Assembly (NCBI GenBank): GCA_030407315.1
Contig: JALQPE010002762.1
Location: 1-31,788, forward strand
Direction: 5' to 3'
Length of the DNA: 31,788 nucleotides
Source: Asparagopsis taxiformis
Lineage: Eukaryota > Rhodophyta > Florideophyceae > Bonnemaisoniales > Bonnemaisoniaceae
Shown here: positions 30,501 to 31,788 of the stretch, piece after piece
How positions within the stretch are numbered: position 1 is the stretch's first letter
Layout: each line of letters starts with the position of its first letter
The notes under the pieces: model-generated
Databases searched by the model: none
Seen by the model: the letters and a program-made list of their open reading frames with translations, nothing else
What the model was told of the DNA's origin: nothing
Position numbers and translations under genes: made by a program

Positions 30501-31130
30501 TTGATCCTCCACGCTCTCAGCGCATCGCCAATGCTGTCCGAATCATCTTCACCATTCTTGTCACAGACATTGCAACCGCACATGCTGCCACTGAAATTGC
30601 GGGGCGCACTCTCGGGAGTTAACAGTGCTCTTTCGGCCCGTGCAGTGGACAACGTCCTTTCAAACGCTGCCAATCTCATCGCGCACCTGTCAGTGAAGCA
30701 CAATTCGCAGCTATCACTTGATCGCGCGCGCTCCTCCATGATTATCAAAGCACTTTCCGACACTTCCTACGCTCTTAACTTCCCCTCTGGAACCCATCTA
30801 GCCTGCCATGGCGTTTTCCACCCCCTTGTTCACCTGTTCACCCACTCTGTCGTTTGTCCGCAGTACAATTTGTACCCTTCATCCTATTTCCCCGTCCACT
30901 GCTACGAGTATCCGAAAAAAATAAACGGCGAAGGGAACAAGGCAAGGCGGCCAAAATTTTTCGCATACGGGGCTTTGTGGCGAGGAATAGGGAAACGGCT
31001 TCTGGTGGTACAAGCGCGTTGTTCAACCATGCGCAGCGAAATCATCCACGTCTACACTACTGAACAAATTCAAGAAGGGTCTGAGCATATCGTGCAAAGC
31101 GACGCCGGAAGGGACATGTGCCTCATTTGA
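30501..31130 (+). CDS. Unrecognised ORF, possibly degraded N-terminal part of the hAT gene
   Basis: 209 codons from an ATG at 30501. Most of it resembles no family. The stretch NAANLIAHLSVKHN (about 30666-30710) has the spacing of the last part of a BED-type zinc finger (nLxxHLxxxH), but the paired cysteines expected upstream are not visible. Its position just before hAT-like sequence suits a decayed transposase N-terminus. It could also be a chance frame. Low certainty. Confidence 0.3.
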   Translation: MILHALSASPMLSESSSPFLSQTLQPHMLPLKLRGALSGVNSALSARAVDNVLSNAANLIAHLSVKHNSQLSLDRARSSMIIKALSDTSYALNFPSGTHLACHGVFHPLVHLFTHSVVCPQYNLYPSSYFPVHCYEYPKKINGEGNKARRPKFFAYGALWRGIGKRLLVVQARCSTMRSEIIHVYTTEQIQEGSEHIVQSDAGRDMCLI

Positions 31131-31600
31131 ATGTGACGTAGCAATTGCGATATGCAAGTATCTGATTCCGCCGGAGATGTTGTAGAATTGGGCTATGGTT
31201 CGAATATTGATATCGACACGCCTTCGAAAGAGCAGCTTACTTGTGATATTCTTCCACAGCTGCAGGCGGAAGTGACGACAAAAGTGCGATCGCTGATATC
31301 GTCTGCATCTGCATTTTCGCTGACGTTGGACGTCTGGTGGTACAAAAAGTCTTCATCGCATCCATGCGCACTTCATCGATAGTGAGTGACGTGGCGTCAT
31401 GCTAACCTTGGAATCATCCGATCATCTAACGAGCTTCTTGGAATTATCGATGAGTTTCATCTATCGGATCGCGTCTTTGCCATCGTTCATGCGTCGCATA
31501 ATCTCACCGACGACGCTATCTTTGAGACTCCATGCATGCTGTCATGTATAGCGCGTGCTGGGCGCGGATATGTGGCATGCAATCACCTGATGATTTGACA
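31128..31600 (+). pseudogene. hAT-family transposase remnant
   Basis: Reading across frames gives DVAIAICKYLIPPE (31133-31175), PSKEQLTCDILPQLQAEV, FSLTLDVW (about 31315-31340), then HAHFIDSE in another frame, and LGIIRSSNELLGIIDEFHLS followed by DRVFAIVHASHNLTDDAI (31407-31530). This matches the order of the hAT catalytic region: D in the TLDVW block, the HFID block, then the segment holding the second acidic residue. Frame changes near 31175, 31345 and 31385 show that it is broken. The C-terminal dimerisation region would lie beyond, and the window ends at 31788 without a clear continuation. Confidence 0.65.
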
Positions 31601-31788
31601 TTTCATGGCAGCGTGACGCAACGGTGCAGAGTACCATAACGTCTTGTTGCTCAAGCACCACCCGTCGCACGTCTGCAACAGCCACTCCTGCCCTTCCGCC
31701 TCGACCACCACTATTATCTGCTCAAGTATCGTCGACAGACACACTTAATCTCAATTACAGTCCTCGCATTCGCTTACCCGATCCTCTC
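31601..31788. other. Tail after the hAT remnant to window end
   Basis: No gene recognised in the last 188 bases; probably degraded continuation of the hAT element. Confidence 0.35.

Overview
The window is eukaryotic and made almost entirely of transposable elements. No ordinary cellular gene, rRNA or tRNA was recognised, and nothing points to bacterial operons. I infer a protist or algal genome, but the sequence does not fix the lineage. The DNA has two textures. The Ty3/gypsy material is extremely CpG-rich and full of CGCG runs. The Ty1/copia element and the flanking DNA are of balanced composition.

Layout. (1) 1-1836, minus: a decayed, truncated relative of the large gypsy element, covering integrase C-terminus, chromodomain and 3' spacer. 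(2) 1837-9548: an older, AT-richer segment. It holds, on the minus strand, a ruined ParB-like/DNA-methyltransferase gene (7777 to 4697) and then a ruined gene of the DUF7869 type, which may encode an RNase H-fold nuclease (4161 to 1988). On the plus strand from 9045 lies the N-terminal part of a second, diverged member of that nuclease family. (3) 9549-28817: a giant chromodomain Ty3/gypsy retrotransposon (chromovirus), 19.3 kb as found and about 13.4 kb without its insert. It sits between ATATG target duplications, inside the plus-strand DUF7869-like sequence. It has LTRs, gag (split by a frameshift), pol, a roughly 2-kb non-coding spacer and a long ANTISENSE gene in its 3' third. (4) 16646-22553: a Ty1/copia element in the opposite orientation, inserted into the gypsy pol just before the chromodomain. 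It has 412-bp LTRs that look identical, a CGACC target duplication, and a primer site matching the anticodon arm of initiator tRNA-Met. (5) 28823-29336: the C-terminal remnant of the interrupted DUF7869-like sequence. (6) 29337-31788: repeat-rich non-coding DNA with a long palindrome, then a decayed hAT transposase that runs towards the window end.

Order of events read from the nesting: DUF7869/methyltransferase DNA is oldest, then the gypsy insertion (its LTRs have since gained indels), then a very recent copia insertion. Removing copia and one target copy restores an open pol frame through the chromodomain.

Most unusual content: a eukaryotic mobile-element region that pairs a ParB-like domain and a DPPY DNA methyltransferase with a putative nuclease gene, and an antisense gene of about 940 codons with a heptad coiled coil inside a chromovirus.
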